42,529 nt of DNA from contig JANYFV010000013.1 of the NCBI GenBank assembly GCA_025359635.1, forward strand, positions 1 to 42,529. Direction: 5' to 3'. The translations under genes were made by a program, and so were the position numbers. Below are positions 9,458 to 20,533 of this stretch, piece by piece. Positions within the stretch are counted from its first letter, which is position 1. Each line of letters opens with the position of its first letter. The notes under the pieces were generated by a model. The model did not search any database, was not told the DNA's origin, and was given only the letters and a program-made list of their open reading frames with translations. The stretch comes from Undibacterium sp. GTDB lineage: Bacteria; Pseudomonadota; Gammaproteobacteria; Burkholderiales; Burkholderiaceae_D.

Positions 9458-10573
9458 TTAAAACGATATATTGCTTCGATACCACTCATGGAAATGTTGC
9501 ATGCCATCTTCCATCGGTGATTGATACGGGCCGACTTCATTGACGCCGCGCTCCATCAATATTTTGCGTCCGGCATCCATGCGAAATCCGATTTCATCAT
9601 CCTCGATACAGGTTTCCATGTAAGCAGCGCGCTCAGCTTCGATAAATTCGCGCTCAAATAAAACGATTTCTTCCGGGTAATAAAATTCGACCACATTTTT
9701 AGTCTTACCTGTATCGGTAGGCCACAAGGTCGACACTACCAATACATGCGGATACCACTCAACCATGATGTTTGGATACAGCGTTAACCAGATCGCACCA
9801 TATTTAGGCACATCGCCTTGGCGAAACTTCAACACCTGTTCTTGCCACAGACGATATTTATCCGAGCCAGATTTCAACAAGCCACTGTTCACGCCTACTG
9901 TTTGTACGCTGTAATCTGCACCGAATTCCCAGCGCAAATCGTCGCAAGTGACAAAGCTGCCTAAGCCCGGATGGAAGGGTTCAACATGATAGTCTTCGAG
10001 GTAGACTTCAATGAAGGTCTTCCAGTTGTAATCACACTCATGTACTTCGACGTGATCCAGCATATAGCCAGAAAAATCCAGATCTTTGGTGACGCTGAGC
10101 TGCGTCATTTTTTCCATGACGTTGTAGCCATTCTGCTCAAACAGCAAACCGTTCCAGTTTTGCAAAGGCGTCTGGGAAAGGTTCAAACAAGGCGTATCGG
10201 CGAAATGCGGCGCACCGATTAATTCGCCTTTTAAATCATAGGTCCAGCGGTGTAAGGGACAGACAATATTTTTTGCATTGCCGCGCCCAGTAGTGCCCGG
10301 ACCACCCAACATTAATGCCTGCCGATGCCGGCAGACATTCGACATCAGCTCGATACCATGCGCGTTACGCACGAGCATGCGCCCGCCATTTTCAGACGGA
10401 AGCGTCGCATAGTCACCAACATTAGGCACCATCAATTCGTGGCCGACATAGCGTGGGCCAGATTGAAACAGTTGCTTGATCTCGCGCTGCAATAACGCTT
10501 GATCAAAATATACGTGAACCGGAAGTTGCGCGTCAGAACGCGCGAGTGTAGACAAAGAAGCCAGATCGGACAT
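9458..10573 (-). CDS. aromatic ring-hydroxylating oxygenase alpha-subunit-like Rieske non-haem iron protein
   Basis: Rieske CRH-X(n)-CPLHRW; mononuclear Fe motif EDYHVEPFH; start MSDLASLSTL at 10573. Confidence 0.9.
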   Translation of the reverse strand: MSDLASLSTLARSDAQLPVHVYFDQALLQREIKQLFQSGPRYVGHELMVPNVGDYATLPSENGGRMLVRNAHGIELMSNVCRHRQALMLGGPGTTGRGNAKNIVCPLHRWTYDLKGELIGAPHFADTPCLNLSQTPLQNWNGLLFEQNGYNVMEKMTQLSVTKDLDFSGYMLDHVEVHECDYNWKTFIEVYLEDYHVEPFHPGLGSFVTCDDLRWEFGADYSVQTVGVNSGLLKSGSDKYRLWQEQVLKFRQGDVPKYGAIWLTLYPNIMVEWYPHVLVVSTLWPTDTGKTKNVVEFYYPEEIVLFEREFIEAERAAYMETCIEDDEIGFRMDAGRKILMERGVNEVGPYQSPMEDGMQHFHEWYRSNISF

Positions 10574-10826
10574 CCCCACCCCCCAAATTAATTTGCACCA
10601 ACCTCGGGTCTTAGCTATTAAGAGAAAGAATCCATAAAAACCTGTTTTCGACTGAAATACATACCTAGTCGAAAATTCAAAACGTAAAACACACGCGAAT
10701 GAAGAGGAAATTTTGGACAAGACCGAAGATTATACCCGAATCAGTCAAGATGAGTAATGAGTTCAATGTACTCGCTTTAAGGAATGAAAGTCTGAATAAG
10801 AATATAAAAATGTTTATTGAACTACT

Positions 10827-13061
10827 TTATGACACCGTTTCGGCCTTAGCTTCGACTTCATTTTCATCAAGTGCGGCCATCAGCGCACGATCCACTACTT
10901 TATCCAGAACCAGAATTTGCGCTTTTTTATCGCGGAAATTTTGCTCTAATTCTTCGGTAGAAACAGAGAAGGATTTCTCTTTTTGACTAGAGGTAAATAT
11001 ATACAGACTGCGCATGGGGCTAACCCAAGCCAACCTCACATTGTGCGTACTGCCGTCTTTTTTGGTAAATTGTAGCCAGACACCGCGCTCAAGATTGGCG
11101 ACTATATCGACAAAATCATCCGGTGCAATTTCAGTTTCAACACCTTGTTCGGCCAAGACACGCTTTTCGATTCTTCGCTCGGCAGCTTTTTGCGCAACTT
11201 CAACCGCCATTTCCAGTTGACGTTCTGGTGTTAAATCAAGCGGTGCGCGAACGATTGCTGCATGGCATTCAGCCAAATCGGCAAAGAATTGCATCCGATC
11301 AGCGTCTTCCCACTTGATTAAACTTAACCACTTGTTGAGGCGGGAAAGTACCACCGGTAAGCGGTTCACCATTTCCTGACGTTGCTCTAAAGTGATTTTT
11401 GGTTTTACGCTCCAAATTAATTCATCCATGGTCTTGATGGCGTCTGCAATCGCATGCGGCTTATCATCCTTGACGCTATACGCAAGCGTAAGGACTTTAA
11501 CCCAGCGATTTTCAAGAAAAGTTTCAACAAAAGCGGCAACTTCACCAGTACCTACGCGCAGTGCAACTTCGTTTGTGGCAGAAATATTGGCTTGTTTAAA
11601 TTTCTCTCTTTGCAAGGCACGAGTGATGGGTTCGGCAATTTCTGCCGCCCTTGCCGCTTCCTCTTTCTCCATGAAGGTTTCTAGTTCAGAAACAACTTCA
11701 TCAAATAAATCAATTTTTTGATCAAACTCTTGCTGAACGCGACTGACATTACGCTGCATAGTTTGAAAGATAGGATCTTCAGTACCTTTTTGCTGATCCC
11801 ACGAGGCACTATATTTAGACAACAAATCAATCAGGCGTCGAGCAGGATGGTTTTCTTGAAAGAAAAAATCCTTGTCCATCAATGCCGCTTTTAATACCGG
11901 CACTTGCAACAAGCCTATCAGCTCCTTAATTTTTGGCGGGATATCCTGATTATGAAAAACTGTATCAAATACCTTGGAAAGCAATTCAACCGTGTTTTTC
12001 TCTACGCCTCCGCTAGGCATTTCTGGCATGAGTTCGCGCATTTGCGACAAACGCATCGCTTCTTGCGCGCCCGACGCCATCTGGCGCATGGCCATATTTT
12101 TTTGCAAATCAGCTAAATACTGAAATAGCTTGGTGTCGACCACGTTGTAGGAGGCCTGGGCTTGTTGCGCGCCACCAGCTGCATACGGCGCATTGACATG
12201 CCCTTGCTGAGATCCGCCAGCTGAGTATCCTCCGGCATTGTTGCCTTGTTCATTCTCCGCATAAAAATGCTCACCCTCTTGCTGGGTAAAATATCTTTTT
12301 AGCTTTTTCGCGATTTCAGAATTTGTTAGTTCTGGTTTTCTTCCATCAACCGAACCAGCAGCGCTGCGCTTGACGCGATACGATTCTTGCAAGTCAGGCA
12401 AAATACCTCTTGCGACCAAGGTCTCATTTAGCGCTCGCAAGATAGGCGTGAGCTCAAACAAGATATCAGTGCGCAACAAAGGTAATATCAATTGGTGGGA
12501 TGCGGCATCGGTACTAAACTCACACCATGCTGCTTGCAAAGTATTTAAGAATACTTCTGGGCGGAAGGGATTTTGCGCAATGCTAAGGCTTTCACGATCT
12601 AACACTTTTCCCAAGCGCATATTCAGTGCTGCGAGCTCTTCCGCATTCGTTAGCTCTATTGCGCGGCTCACACGACCCAACGCTAGTTTTCGGTCCATTT
12701 CTTCATATGAAACCAAGGTCATCGCGATGTCGTCCTGAGTGGCCTTGGTGCTTACATCGGAACGTAAAACCTGGATCTCTTTACGGAAACTCGCTTCAAT
12801 TGCAGCTGAAGTCAGATAATAAAAGGCGTACGCATTATTTTTCAACAAGTGAGCAGCGGAGAAACTTAAACTCGCTTCCTTGGCATCACCCGATTGTTCA
12901 GATGCGGCAAACAAGGCATTCGACAAACGCGCTGAAAACGCATCTAACTGAGCGACACTTAAATGTGTCGCCTGTTGGATAAGCGCATGCCATACATCAC
13001 CAGTTGTAGCAGACAGTGGCGGAACAGGGCGACTCAAATTGTCGATAGGGTTTGAGGACAT
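10827..13061 (-). CDS. DUF1631 family protein
   Basis: 744 aa, mostly helical; C-terminal GVWLQFTKKDGSTHNVRLAWVSPMRSLYIFTSSQKEKSFSVSTEELEQNFRDKKAQIL resembles the C-terminal domain of DUF1631 proteins. Confidence 0.8.
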   Translation of the reverse strand: MSSNPIDNLSRPVPPLSATTGDVWHALIQQATHLSVAQLDAFSARLSNALFAASEQSGDAKEASLSFSAAHLLKNNAYAFYYLTSAAIEASFRKEIQVLRSDVSTKATQDDIAMTLVSYEEMDRKLALGRVSRAIELTNAEELAALNMRLGKVLDRESLSIAQNPFRPEVFLNTLQAAWCEFSTDAASHQLILPLLRTDILFELTPILRALNETLVARGILPDLQESYRVKRSAAGSVDGRKPELTNSEIAKKLKRYFTQQEGEHFYAENEQGNNAGGYSAGGSQQGHVNAPYAAGGAQQAQASYNVVDTKLFQYLADLQKNMAMRQMASGAQEAMRLSQMRELMPEMPSGGVEKNTVELLSKVFDTVFHNQDIPPKIKELIGLLQVPVLKAALMDKDFFFQENHPARRLIDLLSKYSASWDQQKGTEDPIFQTMQRNVSRVQQEFDQKIDLFDEVVSELETFMEKEEAARAAEIAEPITRALQREKFKQANISATNEVALRVGTGEVAAFVETFLENRWVKVLTLAYSVKDDKPHAIADAIKTMDELIWSVKPKITLEQRQEMVNRLPVVLSRLNKWLSLIKWEDADRMQFFADLAECHAAIVRAPLDLTPERQLEMAVEVAQKAAERRIEKRVLAEQGVETEIAPDDFVDIVANLERGVWLQFTKKDGSTHNVRLAWVSPMRSLYIFTSSQKEKSFSVSTEELEQNFRDKKAQILVLDKVVDRALMAALDENEVEAKAETVS

Positions 13062-13458
13062 GATTACACTTGATGCGTATTTTGTAACTTGTGGTTAAAT
13101 TTCAATAAAAAACAAAAAGTTTCCATCATTCAACACTTTAATACTTTTACCGCTTTTGCCAAAAGCAAAGAAATGTAAGCATTTGTAAAAATGTGAAATT
13201 GCAATTCTATTTCATTAACGTACACTGATTTATAACCACGTCGATTGCCATACTATATTCCACAAATTTCCACAAGGCAATGTTTTAGTCATGATTTTAG
13301 CCTATTTTTTAAGCATTTTTCCCAATCATTGTACGACTATTGATTGAAAGAGTCTTAGGACGCATCTCCATACACGATGTCCACACACGGCAATGGCTTT
13401 GCTCTAAAATGTTGGGTTAAATTTGTTTTCTATTTGCCTCAGGTCTGCTTCCTATTTT

Positions 13459-13713
13459 ATGTCAAAAAAATTGCCTACTTCCTCTCAACCCAGCTCATTT
13501 GAGGCCGCAATGGCTGAGTTATCTGAGCTCGTTTCCCAAATGGAAGCTGGCGAATTGCCATTAGAAGCTTCAGTAAGCGCCTATCAACGAGGCTCTGAAC
13601 TAATAAAATACTGTGCAGGGCAACTCGACAAAGTTGAACAACAGGTTAAAGTACTTGATGCTGGCTTACTTAAACCCTACTCGGATGACGGCAAGGACGA
13701 GGCACAAGCATGA
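13459..13713 (+). CDS. xseB: exodeoxyribonuclease VII small subunit
   Basis: SFEAAMAELSELVSQMEAGELPLEASVSAYQRGSELIKYCAGQLDKVEQQVKVL; ATGA overlap with ispA. Confidence 0.95.
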   Translation: MSKKLPTSSQPSSFEAAMAELSELVSQMEAGELPLEASVSAYQRGSELIKYCAGQLDKVEQQVKVLDAGLLKPYSDDGKDEAQA

Positions 13714-14597
13714 ACGGTCAGTTTCATGACTGGATGACATCTACGCTGGCAGACTTTGAAGTTAACTTAGCCAATCTTCTGCCAGGTATTACGACTACGC
13801 CCATGCATTTACACGAAGCGATGTGCTATGCGGCGCTGGATGGCGGCAAACGCGTGCGCCCTTTGCTAGTATTCGCCGCTGGTCGTCTGTTTGACGCACC
13901 CGCTGAATTATTGACCAGAGCGGCGGCGGCAGTAGAAATAATTCATGCCTACTCCTTGGTTCACGATGACATGCCCTGCATGGATGATGATGCTTTGCGC
14001 CGTGGCAAACCCACTGTTCATGTCAAATACAATGAAGCTACCGCCTTGCTGGTAGGTGATGCACTGCAAGCGCAGGCTTTTATCGTTTTGTCTGAAGGCG
14101 AAGCCAGTGCCGAGCGTAAATTACCCATGTTGCACACTTTAGCCAAAGCAGCTGGCTCGGTTGGTATGTGCGGTGGTCAGGCAATTGATCTTGCCAGCGT
14201 CGGTCAAGCCTTAAGCCTGGCTGAACTCGAACAAATGCATCGATTAAAAACAGGGGCGCTGTTAAACGCTTCGATTTTATTAGGTGCACTGAGCGGAAAA
14301 AAATTAAACGTTGCTGAAACAAATGCCCTCACCAACTATGCCAGCGCAATCGGTCTGGCGTTTCAAGTAGTTGACGATGTGCTTGATGCTACCGCAGACT
14401 CTGCTACATTAGGCAAAACGGCGGGCAAAGACGCGGCGGCCAACAAGCCTACTTATGTCTCGCTATTAGGCTTGGAAGCATCCAAATTATTGGCAGAAAA
14501 ATTACGCAACGATGCGCATGAAGCATTGTTGCCATTTGGTGAAAAAGCACAACATTTGCGCAATCTGGCAGATTTGATTGTGCAGCGGAAAGCGTAA
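13710..14597 (+). CDS. ispA: polyprenyl (farnesyl/geranyl) diphosphate synthase
   Basis: [35 protein letters not shown] (FARM), FQVVDDVLD (SARM). Confidence 0.96.
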   Translation: MNGQFHDWMTSTLADFEVNLANLLPGITTTPMHLHEAMCYAALDGGKRVRPLLVFAAGRLFDAPAELLTRAAAAVEIIHAYSLVHDDMPCMDDDALRRGKPTVHVKYNEATALLVGDALQAQAFIVLSEGEASAERKLPMLHTLAKAAGSVGMCGGQAIDLASVGQALSLAELEQMHRLKTGALLNASILLGALSGKKLNVAETNALTNYASAIGLAFQVVDDVLDATADSATLGKTAGKDAAANKPTYVSLLGLEASKLLAEKLRNDAHEALLPFGEKAQHLRNLADLIVQRKA

Positions 14598-14598
14598 T

Positions 14599-16467
14599 AT
14601 GGACTTACTCAACAACATTCACGATCCAGCCGATCTGCGCAAATTATCGCGCGCACAACTCGTGCCACTGGCCGATGAATTGCGCAATTTTGTGATTGAT
14701 TCTGTTTCAAAAACAGGTGGACATCTGTCTTCCAATTTGGGCACGGTAGAGCTCACGATTGCGCCACATTATGTGTTCAACACGCCGGAAGACAGACTCG
14801 TCTGGGATGTTGGCCATCAAACTTATCCACACAAAATTCTGACTGGCCGTCGTGAGCAGATGCACACGCTACGCCAACTCGATGGGATTGCCGGCTTTCC
14901 GCGCCGGGTTGAAAGCGACTACGACACTTTCGGTGTCGGGCACTCTTCAACTTCAATTTCCGCTGCATTAGGAATGGCACTGGCAGCAAAAACTAAAGGT
15001 GAGAGCCGCCACTCGGTTGCCATCATCGGCGATGGCTCAATGACCGCCGGGATGGTATTTGAAGCGATGAATAACGCCGGTGTGCACGACGACATCAACT
15101 TGCTGGTGGTATTAAACGATAACGACATGTCGATCTCACCGCCGGTCGGCATGCTCAATCGCCATCTGGCTCGCTTGATGTCCGGTAAGTTCTATGCGGC
15201 AGCGCGCAATGTCGGCAAATCGGTATTGCCGGGCCCGGTACTGGAGTTAGCCAAGCGTTTTGAAGAACATGCAAAAGGCATGATCGTTCCCGCAACCATG
15301 TTTGAAGAATTTGGCTTCAATTACATAGGCCCGATCGATGGTCACGATCTGGAGTCGCTGATCCCGACGCTGCAAAATATCAAAAATCTTAAAGGCCCGC
15401 AGTTTCTGCATGTGGTGACCAAAAAAGGCCAAGGTTACAAACTGGCCGAAGCTGATCCGATTTTGTATCACGGCCCAGGCAAGTTCAATCCGGCCGAGGG
15501 AATAAAGCCTTCCAGCACACCAAGCAAGCAGACTTACACGCAAGTGTTTGGCCACTGGCTATGCGATATGGCGGCGCAAGATGAACGTCTGATCGGTATC
15601 ACTCCAGCCATGCGCGAAGGTTCTGGCATGGTTGAGTTCGAACAAAAATTTCCTCAGCGTTATTACGATGTCGGCATCGCAGAACAACATTCCGTCACCT
15701 TCGCAGCCGGTATGGCATGTGAGGGATTGAAGCCCGTGGTCGCGATTTACTCGACCTTCTTGCAGCGCGCTTACGATCAGCTGATTCATGACGTCGCTTT
15801 GCAAAATCTCGATGTGACTTTTGCGCTGGACCGCGCTGGTCTGGTCGGTGCCGATGGCGCGACCCATGCCGGCAACTACGATATCGCTTACTTACGCTGC
15901 ATTCCCAATATGATCGTGATGGCCGCTTCTGACGAAAATGAATGCCGGCAGATGCTCACCACAGGTTACCACTACCCAGGCCCTGCGGCGATCCGCTACC
16001 CGCGTGGTGCCGGTGTAGGTGCTAGCGTGGAAAAAGAACTCGGCAGCCTGGTCATAGGCAAAGGCGAGATCAAACGTCAAGGAACTTCCGTCGCGATCTT
16101 AGCGTTTGGATCGATGGTGCAACCGGCGTCAAAAGCGGCAGAAAAACTCGATGCAACATTAGCAAATATGCGTTTCATCAAACCGCTCGATATCGAATTA
16201 GTAAAATCTCTGGCTGCATCGCACGATGTGCTGGTGACGGTAGAAGAAGGCTGCACTATGGGCGGCGCGGGCTCAGCAGTTGCAGAAGCGCTGGCCGAAG
16301 CAAACATCTGCAAACCATTGCTGATCTTAGGTTTGCCCGATAAGTTTGTCGATCACGGCGACCCGGGTTTATTGCTTGCGCAATGTGGTCTTGATGCGGC
16401 AGGGGTTGAAGCATCAATTCGCAAACGCTTTATCATGGAAAAACCAAAACTCGCTGCGAATCAATAG
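14599..16467 (+). CDS. dxs: 1-deoxy-D-xylulose-5-phosphate synthase
   Basis: [57 protein letters not shown]...[30 protein letters not shown]. Confidence 0.97.
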   Translation: MDLLNNIHDPADLRKLSRAQLVPLADELRNFVIDSVSKTGGHLSSNLGTVELTIAPHYVFNTPEDRLVWDVGHQTYPHKILTGRREQMHTLRQLDGIAGFPRRVESDYDTFGVGHSSTSISAALGMALAAKTKGESRHSVAIIGDGSMTAGMVFEAMNNAGVHDDINLLVVLNDNDMSISPPVGMLNRHLARLMSGKFYAAARNVGKSVLPGPVLELAKRFEEHAKGMIVPATMFEEFGFNYIGPIDGHDLESLIPTLQNIKNLKGPQFLHVVTKKGQGYKLAEADPILYHGPGKFNPAEGIKPSSTPSKQTYTQVFGHWLCDMAAQDERLIGITPAMREGSGMVEFEQKFPQRYYDVGIAEQHSVTFAAGMACEGLKPVVAIYSTFLQRAYDQLIHDVALQNLDVTFALDRAGLVGADGATHAGNYDIAYLRCIPNMIVMAASDENECRQMLTTGYHYPGPAAIRYPRGAGVGASVEKELGSLVIGKGEIKRQGTSVAILAFGSMVQPASKAAEKLDATLANMRFIKPLDIELVKSLAASHDVLVTVEEGCTMGGAGSAVAEALAEANICKPLLILGLPDKFVDHGDPGLLLAQCGLDAAGVEASIRKRFIMEKPKLAANQ

Positions 16468-16483
16468 GAATTAGAGCGTAAAG

Positions 16484-17434
16484 ATGCCTACAAAGAATAC
16501 AAAATGCCAATTGAGTATGTTCGGTCATTTGACGAAATTCTCCGTTTTTTTGCTATTCACTTATCTGATAACGTTCTCGAACTCTGCCGTCTATGCAGAG
16601 ACGCGCGCAACAGCAGAACACATCCGTATTCAAGATTTGGAAAAAATCCATGATCCGATCGCGTCTTACATCGTAGAAATTTTAGCGCTCGCCATTAAAA
16701 AAAGCGGCGAAGCTTACGTAATCGAAAAATTGCCTGGGGAAACCATACCGCAAGCACGGCAAATTTTAGATATGTCACACAATCGCGGTCAACTTGATGT
16801 CATCTGGACTATGACAAGTGACCAACGAGAAAGTGAGATATTGCCAATTCGCATCCCCATCGATAAGGGCTTTTTTGGATGGCGCATTGCCTTTGTGAAT
16901 GGCGACCAACCGAAACTATTACAGTCCGTTAAAACCCAGGCTGATCTAGCTAAATTTAAAGCTGGGCAAGGTTATCTTTGGCCCGATACCGAGATTTTAA
17001 GAAGTAATGGCTTACCTGTCGTCACTGGCAGTGATGAAACTTTAGCGAATATGCTGACGGCAAAAAGATTCGATTATTTTCCACGCCCGATTATTGCAAT
17101 CTGGAATGAGCAGGAAAAACAAACAGCGTTTTCAAAATTAGCGATAGATAACACATTCGTACTACATTATCCGACTGCCTTCTATTTTTTTGTCGCTCCA
17201 AAACAAACAAAACTGGCGGCAGATCTGACACGAGGTTTAGAGCGCGCTGTTGCCGACGGTAGTTTTGATATCGTTTTTGATAAATATTTTCAGACGTATA
17301 TTCAACAAGCGGATATCAACAATCGCATTATTTTTGAACTCAACAATCCACTGATAAAACCAAATTCTTTACCGCTGAACCGCGAGAAATTTTGGTTTCA
17401 TCCTGATAGTAAAGACACTCGAATCAAGCACTGA
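16484..17434 (+). CDS. periplasmic solute-binding-protein-like protein (SBP_bac_3-type fold)
   Basis: Signal peptide ...FSNSAVYAE; LPGETIPQARQILDMSHNRGQLDVIWTMTSDQRESE, ERAVADGSFDIVFDKYF; no permease or ATPase adjacent. Confidence 0.72.
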   Translation: MPTKNTKCQLSMFGHLTKFSVFLLFTYLITFSNSAVYAETRATAEHIRIQDLEKIHDPIASYIVEILALAIKKSGEAYVIEKLPGETIPQARQILDMSHNRGQLDVIWTMTSDQRESEILPIRIPIDKGFFGWRIAFVNGDQPKLLQSVKTQADLAKFKAGQGYLWPDTEILRSNGLPVVTGSDETLANMLTAKRFDYFPRPIIAIWNEQEKQTAFSKLAIDNTFVLHYPTAFYFFVAPKQTKLAADLTRGLERAVADGSFDIVFDKYFQTYIQQADINNRIIFELNNPLIKPNSLPLNREKFWFHPDSKDTRIKH

Positions 17435-17496
17435 TAAAAATATTATCGAGTGTCAACAAAGAAAAAGAAAAGGAAAAAACTAGCTATGCGCAAAAA

Positions 17497-18048
17497 TCAA
17501 CGCTCGCGTTCTTTTTCCCACAATACATCACTGCCGCCAGCATAGCGATTCAACACGCGCGACAAGACAAATAACAGATCTGATAAGCGATTCATATACT
17601 GACGTGGCGCGTCATTAATCGCCTCACTTTTACCGACACTAACAATCACGCGCTCTGCCCGGCGGCAGACGGTGCGACACACGTTAGCGATCGCCGCAGC
17701 GCGTGAACCACCTGGCAGGATAAAATCTTTTAAGGGCGGCAAATCCGCATTGTAGTGCGCCAATAGCGCATCCAGGCGCTCAACCTGAGTCTCAGTAATC
17801 ATCGTATAACCCGGGATGCAAAGCTCGCCCCCCATATCGAAAAGGTCGTGTTGTATCGATATTAATTCATGCTTCATTTGCGCCGGTATATCTTCACACA
17901 ACAACACGCCAATTTGCGAATTGAGTTCATCCACATCGCCCATGGCATGCACACGTAAGGCGTCTTTATCGATGCGACTACCATCACCTAAGCCGGTTGT
18001 GCCTTTGTCGCCAGTGCGGGTGGCTATTTTTGAGAGTCGGTTGCCCAT
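17497..18048 (-). CDS. PduO-type ATP:cob(I)alamin adenosyltransferase
   Basis: ATRTGDKGTTGLGDGSRIDKDALRVHAMGDVDELNSQIG, FILPGGSRAAAIANVCRTVCRRAER, YMNRLSDLLFVLSRVLNR. Confidence 0.95.
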   Translation of the reverse strand: MGNRLSKIATRTGDKGTTGLGDGSRIDKDALRVHAMGDVDELNSQIGVLLCEDIPAQMKHELISIQHDLFDMGGELCIPGYTMITETQVERLDALLAHYNADLPPLKDFILPGGSRAAAIANVCRTVCRRAERVIVSVGKSEAINDAPRQYMNRLSDLLFVLSRVLNRYAGGSDVLWEKERER

Positions 18049-18178
18049 AATGTTGATCCGTAATAAGGAAGTAGCGAAGGATACGTGAAAATCTGTGTTG
18101 ATGCAGCAGAATAGAACACTAGAATACAACATCTTCTACCCAGTATAATTATCGCCATTCAACTAGATTATCAAGGCA

Positions 18179-19060
18179 ATGGCGACAAGACTCCCACCAG
18201 TACATGCGCTATCCGCTTTTGAAGCAGCGGCAAGGCACAACTCGTTCGCGCTCGCTGCAGAAGAACTGAGTATCACACCATCGGCGTTGTCGCATCGCAT
18301 CCGACTACTAGAAGAACATTTATGCGAACGCGTTTTTGCGCGTGAGGGTCGCGCAGTAACCCTGACGGAATTTGGCCACCGTTACTTAGATGTTGTGCGA
18401 CTTGCATTGCGCACACTGGCTGATTTCCCGCTACCCAACAAGGTCACGCAAAATACATTCCGCGTCAAAGTTACGCTGCCACCCACCTTCGCACGGTATA
18501 TGTTTATACCACGCTTGAAGGAATTTACTAATCAATATCCTGAAATAGAATTAGAACTGTTTTTATTCGTACCACTATACGATCTGAGTCTTTCTGAAAG
18601 CGATGTGGAAGTACGTTTTGGTGCCGGCGAATATCCGAATCTTATCACCAAAAAACTCTTCGTAGAACCAAGCTTTGCAGTTGCCAGCCCGAGTTATCTG
18701 AAGACAATTCAATCGATCAATCAAGCTGCAGATCTGCGCCACGCCAAGCTATTGCGTTCGGCATTGGAACCTTGGCAACCATGGTTTGAAGTAGCAGGAT
18801 TAGATTGGCCAGAACCTACATCCGGCCTACGTATTGATGACCTGGGTTTATTGCTGGAAGCGGTCAAACATGGTCACGGAGTTGGGTTGACGCGTCTGCA
18901 TTTCGCCCAGGAATTGATCAATAGTGGCGAAGTTGTACGCCTATTCGACACGCAACTGGCAACACCACCTCACGCCTATTACCTGGTTCATGAAGCACAA
19001 GCGATCACGCGCCCAGAAGTGCAATTATTTATTGACTGGATGCAGGAAACCTATCTATAG
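18179..19060 (+). CDS. LysR-family (GcvA-like) transcriptional regulator
   Basis: LPPVHALSAFEAAARHNSFALAAEELSITPSALSHRIRLLEEHL HTH; LysR substrate-binding domain. Confidence 0.93.
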   Translation: MATRLPPVHALSAFEAAARHNSFALAAEELSITPSALSHRIRLLEEHLCERVFAREGRAVTLTEFGHRYLDVVRLALRTLADFPLPNKVTQNTFRVKVTLPPTFARYMFIPRLKEFTNQYPEIELELFLFVPLYDLSLSESDVEVRFGAGEYPNLITKKLFVEPSFAVASPSYLKTIQSINQAADLRHAKLLRSALEPWQPWFEVAGLDWPEPTSGLRIDDLGLLLEAVKHGHGVGLTRLHFAQELINSGEVVRLFDTQLATPPHAYYLVHEAQAITRPEVQLFIDWMQETYL

Positions 19061-19318
19061 GATTTAAGCAAACCACCCTATTTTGCGCAACCTACAACAA
19101 CTAGCTTAGTTGCGGCAATTTTGCGTAAATCCAATCAAGTTGAGATTTGATGCTTACCCGGCTGTGCAAGCTATTTTTTCATTCCACTTCACGACATTTA
19201 CTCCCTTCACCAGTAACCAAAGGCAAAATGAGGACTCGCCTATCAATGCCGGAAGCAAAATAGCGGGGCGGGGCTGATCAGATTTGCGAATGCGGGGGCA
19301 AAAAGCGCAGAAAATACA

Positions 19319-19355
19319 GGAAAAATAGCGATATTTCAGACCTGCAGCGCTATTT
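19319..19355 (-). terminator. Terminator-like hairpin at the end of the 19354-20121 gene
   Basis: AAATAGCG ... CGCTATTT 8-bp stem, followed on the minus strand by a T-run. Confidence 0.5.
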
Positions 19356-20121
19356 ATTTATTGGGCGTTGCCCATTTTTGTTCTAATTTTCGGTATGTGC
19401 CGTCTGCACGGATGCTGACCAAACCCTGATCGAGCAGATTGGCATAGCGTTTGGAATCAGGCCATATTTTTGAAAAACTCACGTACAAATTATCTTCAAA
19501 AGCCACCCCAACCTGGCGAATTTTTCCTTTGAATTCGTCAGGGTAGGCAATTTGAAGATAATCAACGATACGAGTGTAAACAAGAGAAAATTCTGATCGT
19601 GCCATCAGCAATTTACGTAGGTTAGACAAATCAGAGGGTGCAACTTCACGCACAATTTTTTTATCGTTTTCAATTGCATCGCCATAGGTATATTCATGAG
19701 TGACGCCGACTGTCCTGCCACTTAAATCAGACACATTTGCCGACATCAATTGATTTTTACTCAAAGCATAAATGCCAATCGTCGCCCTAAAAAGCGGTTC
19801 ATGATGAAACAAAAAATCAGGCGTCAATGTAACGTCATTCAGACTATCAAAACAGCCCAATGCTCGCCCGGTTTTCGTCAACATTAAGCACCGCGAATAT
19901 GGCGCAGAAATAAACTCTACTTTAATGTTCACTTTTGCATACGCTGCCTGAATCACATCTACGGCAAAGCCACTAATTTTTCCATCTTTCAGCGCGGCAT
20001 AAGGATACCAATTATCTTCACTAACCAAGGTAATGGTTTCGGCATGCGCGAAAGACGTAAGGACGCAAGTTAACATGCATGACATAAATAAATTGACCAA
20101 ACCTACAACGTAAAAGTGCAT
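19354..20121 (-). CDS. transporter substrate-binding domain protein (SBP_bac_3)
   Basis: Signal peptide MHFYVVGLVNLFMSCMLTCVLTSFAHA; ETITLVSEDNWYPYAALKDGKISGFAVDVIQAAYAKVNIKVEFISAPYSRCL; the ORF track extends to 20241 but MHFYVV is the signal-peptide start. Confidence 0.82.
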   Translation of the reverse strand: MHFYVVGLVNLFMSCMLTCVLTSFAHAETITLVSEDNWYPYAALKDGKISGFAVDVIQAAYAKVNIKVEFISAPYSRCLMLTKTGRALGCFDSLNDVTLTPDFLFHHEPLFRATIGIYALSKNQLMSANVSDLSGRTVGVTHEYTYGDAIENDKKIVREVAPSDLSNLRKLLMARSEFSLVYTRIVDYLQIAYPDEFKGKIRQVGVAFEDNLYVSFSKIWPDSKRYANLLDQGLVSIRADGTYRKLEQKWATPNK

Positions 20122-20461
20122 AGTTCTCCGCGCATTGAAACGGGGCCAAAAAATATTTTGACCTGGTTGAAAATCGGCTAATTTTTTTGGTAGATTTTTC
20201 ATTTTACAAACAACGTAAATTAATCTGGCAATTCGTCTCATTCTTTGATAATTATTAAAAATACATCACGATCATGCTGGCATCGATTATATCCACAATG
20301 CGACAGGCCGTGAATTTGATTGATGCAAGAAGTTCAACAAAAATAAGCCAGATTAATCGAATTTTGTCTACCAACCACAAAACAACGACGCTCAGAGTCA
20401 GGTTTAAAGATAGCTGCAAAAAAACTTCACCGCATTGTTTCATTCACTTCTTAGTTATCGG

Positions 20462-20472
20462 TTGTCATACAA
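20462..20472. promoter_or_regulatory. possible FadR-type operator (TTGTCATACAA) upstream of gntR
   Basis: 11-bp near-palindrome about 60 bp upstream of the 20534 ATG; by-eye only. Confidence 0.3.
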
Positions 20473-20533
20473 GATACCTTTGCGATAAAATACACTAATT
20501 AGCTATTTTGACCCACCAGATAGATTCGCTACC

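Noticed and set aside
13062-13458. About 400-bp AT-rich intergenic region upstream of xseB, considered for an sRNA or prophage scar
   Set aside because: No clear hairpin-terminator pair, tRNA shape or att-like repeats seen; probably a divergent promoter region
17414-17454. GACACTCG/CGAGTGTC inverted repeat spanning the end of the 16484 gene
   Set aside because: Only 8-bp arms with a 25-nt AT-rich loop and no clear T-run; too weak to call a terminator
20255-20498. Small ORFs at 20255-20443 (-) and 20274-20498 (+)
   Set aside because: Overlap each other in an AT-rich intergenic region, with no convincing RBS or domain
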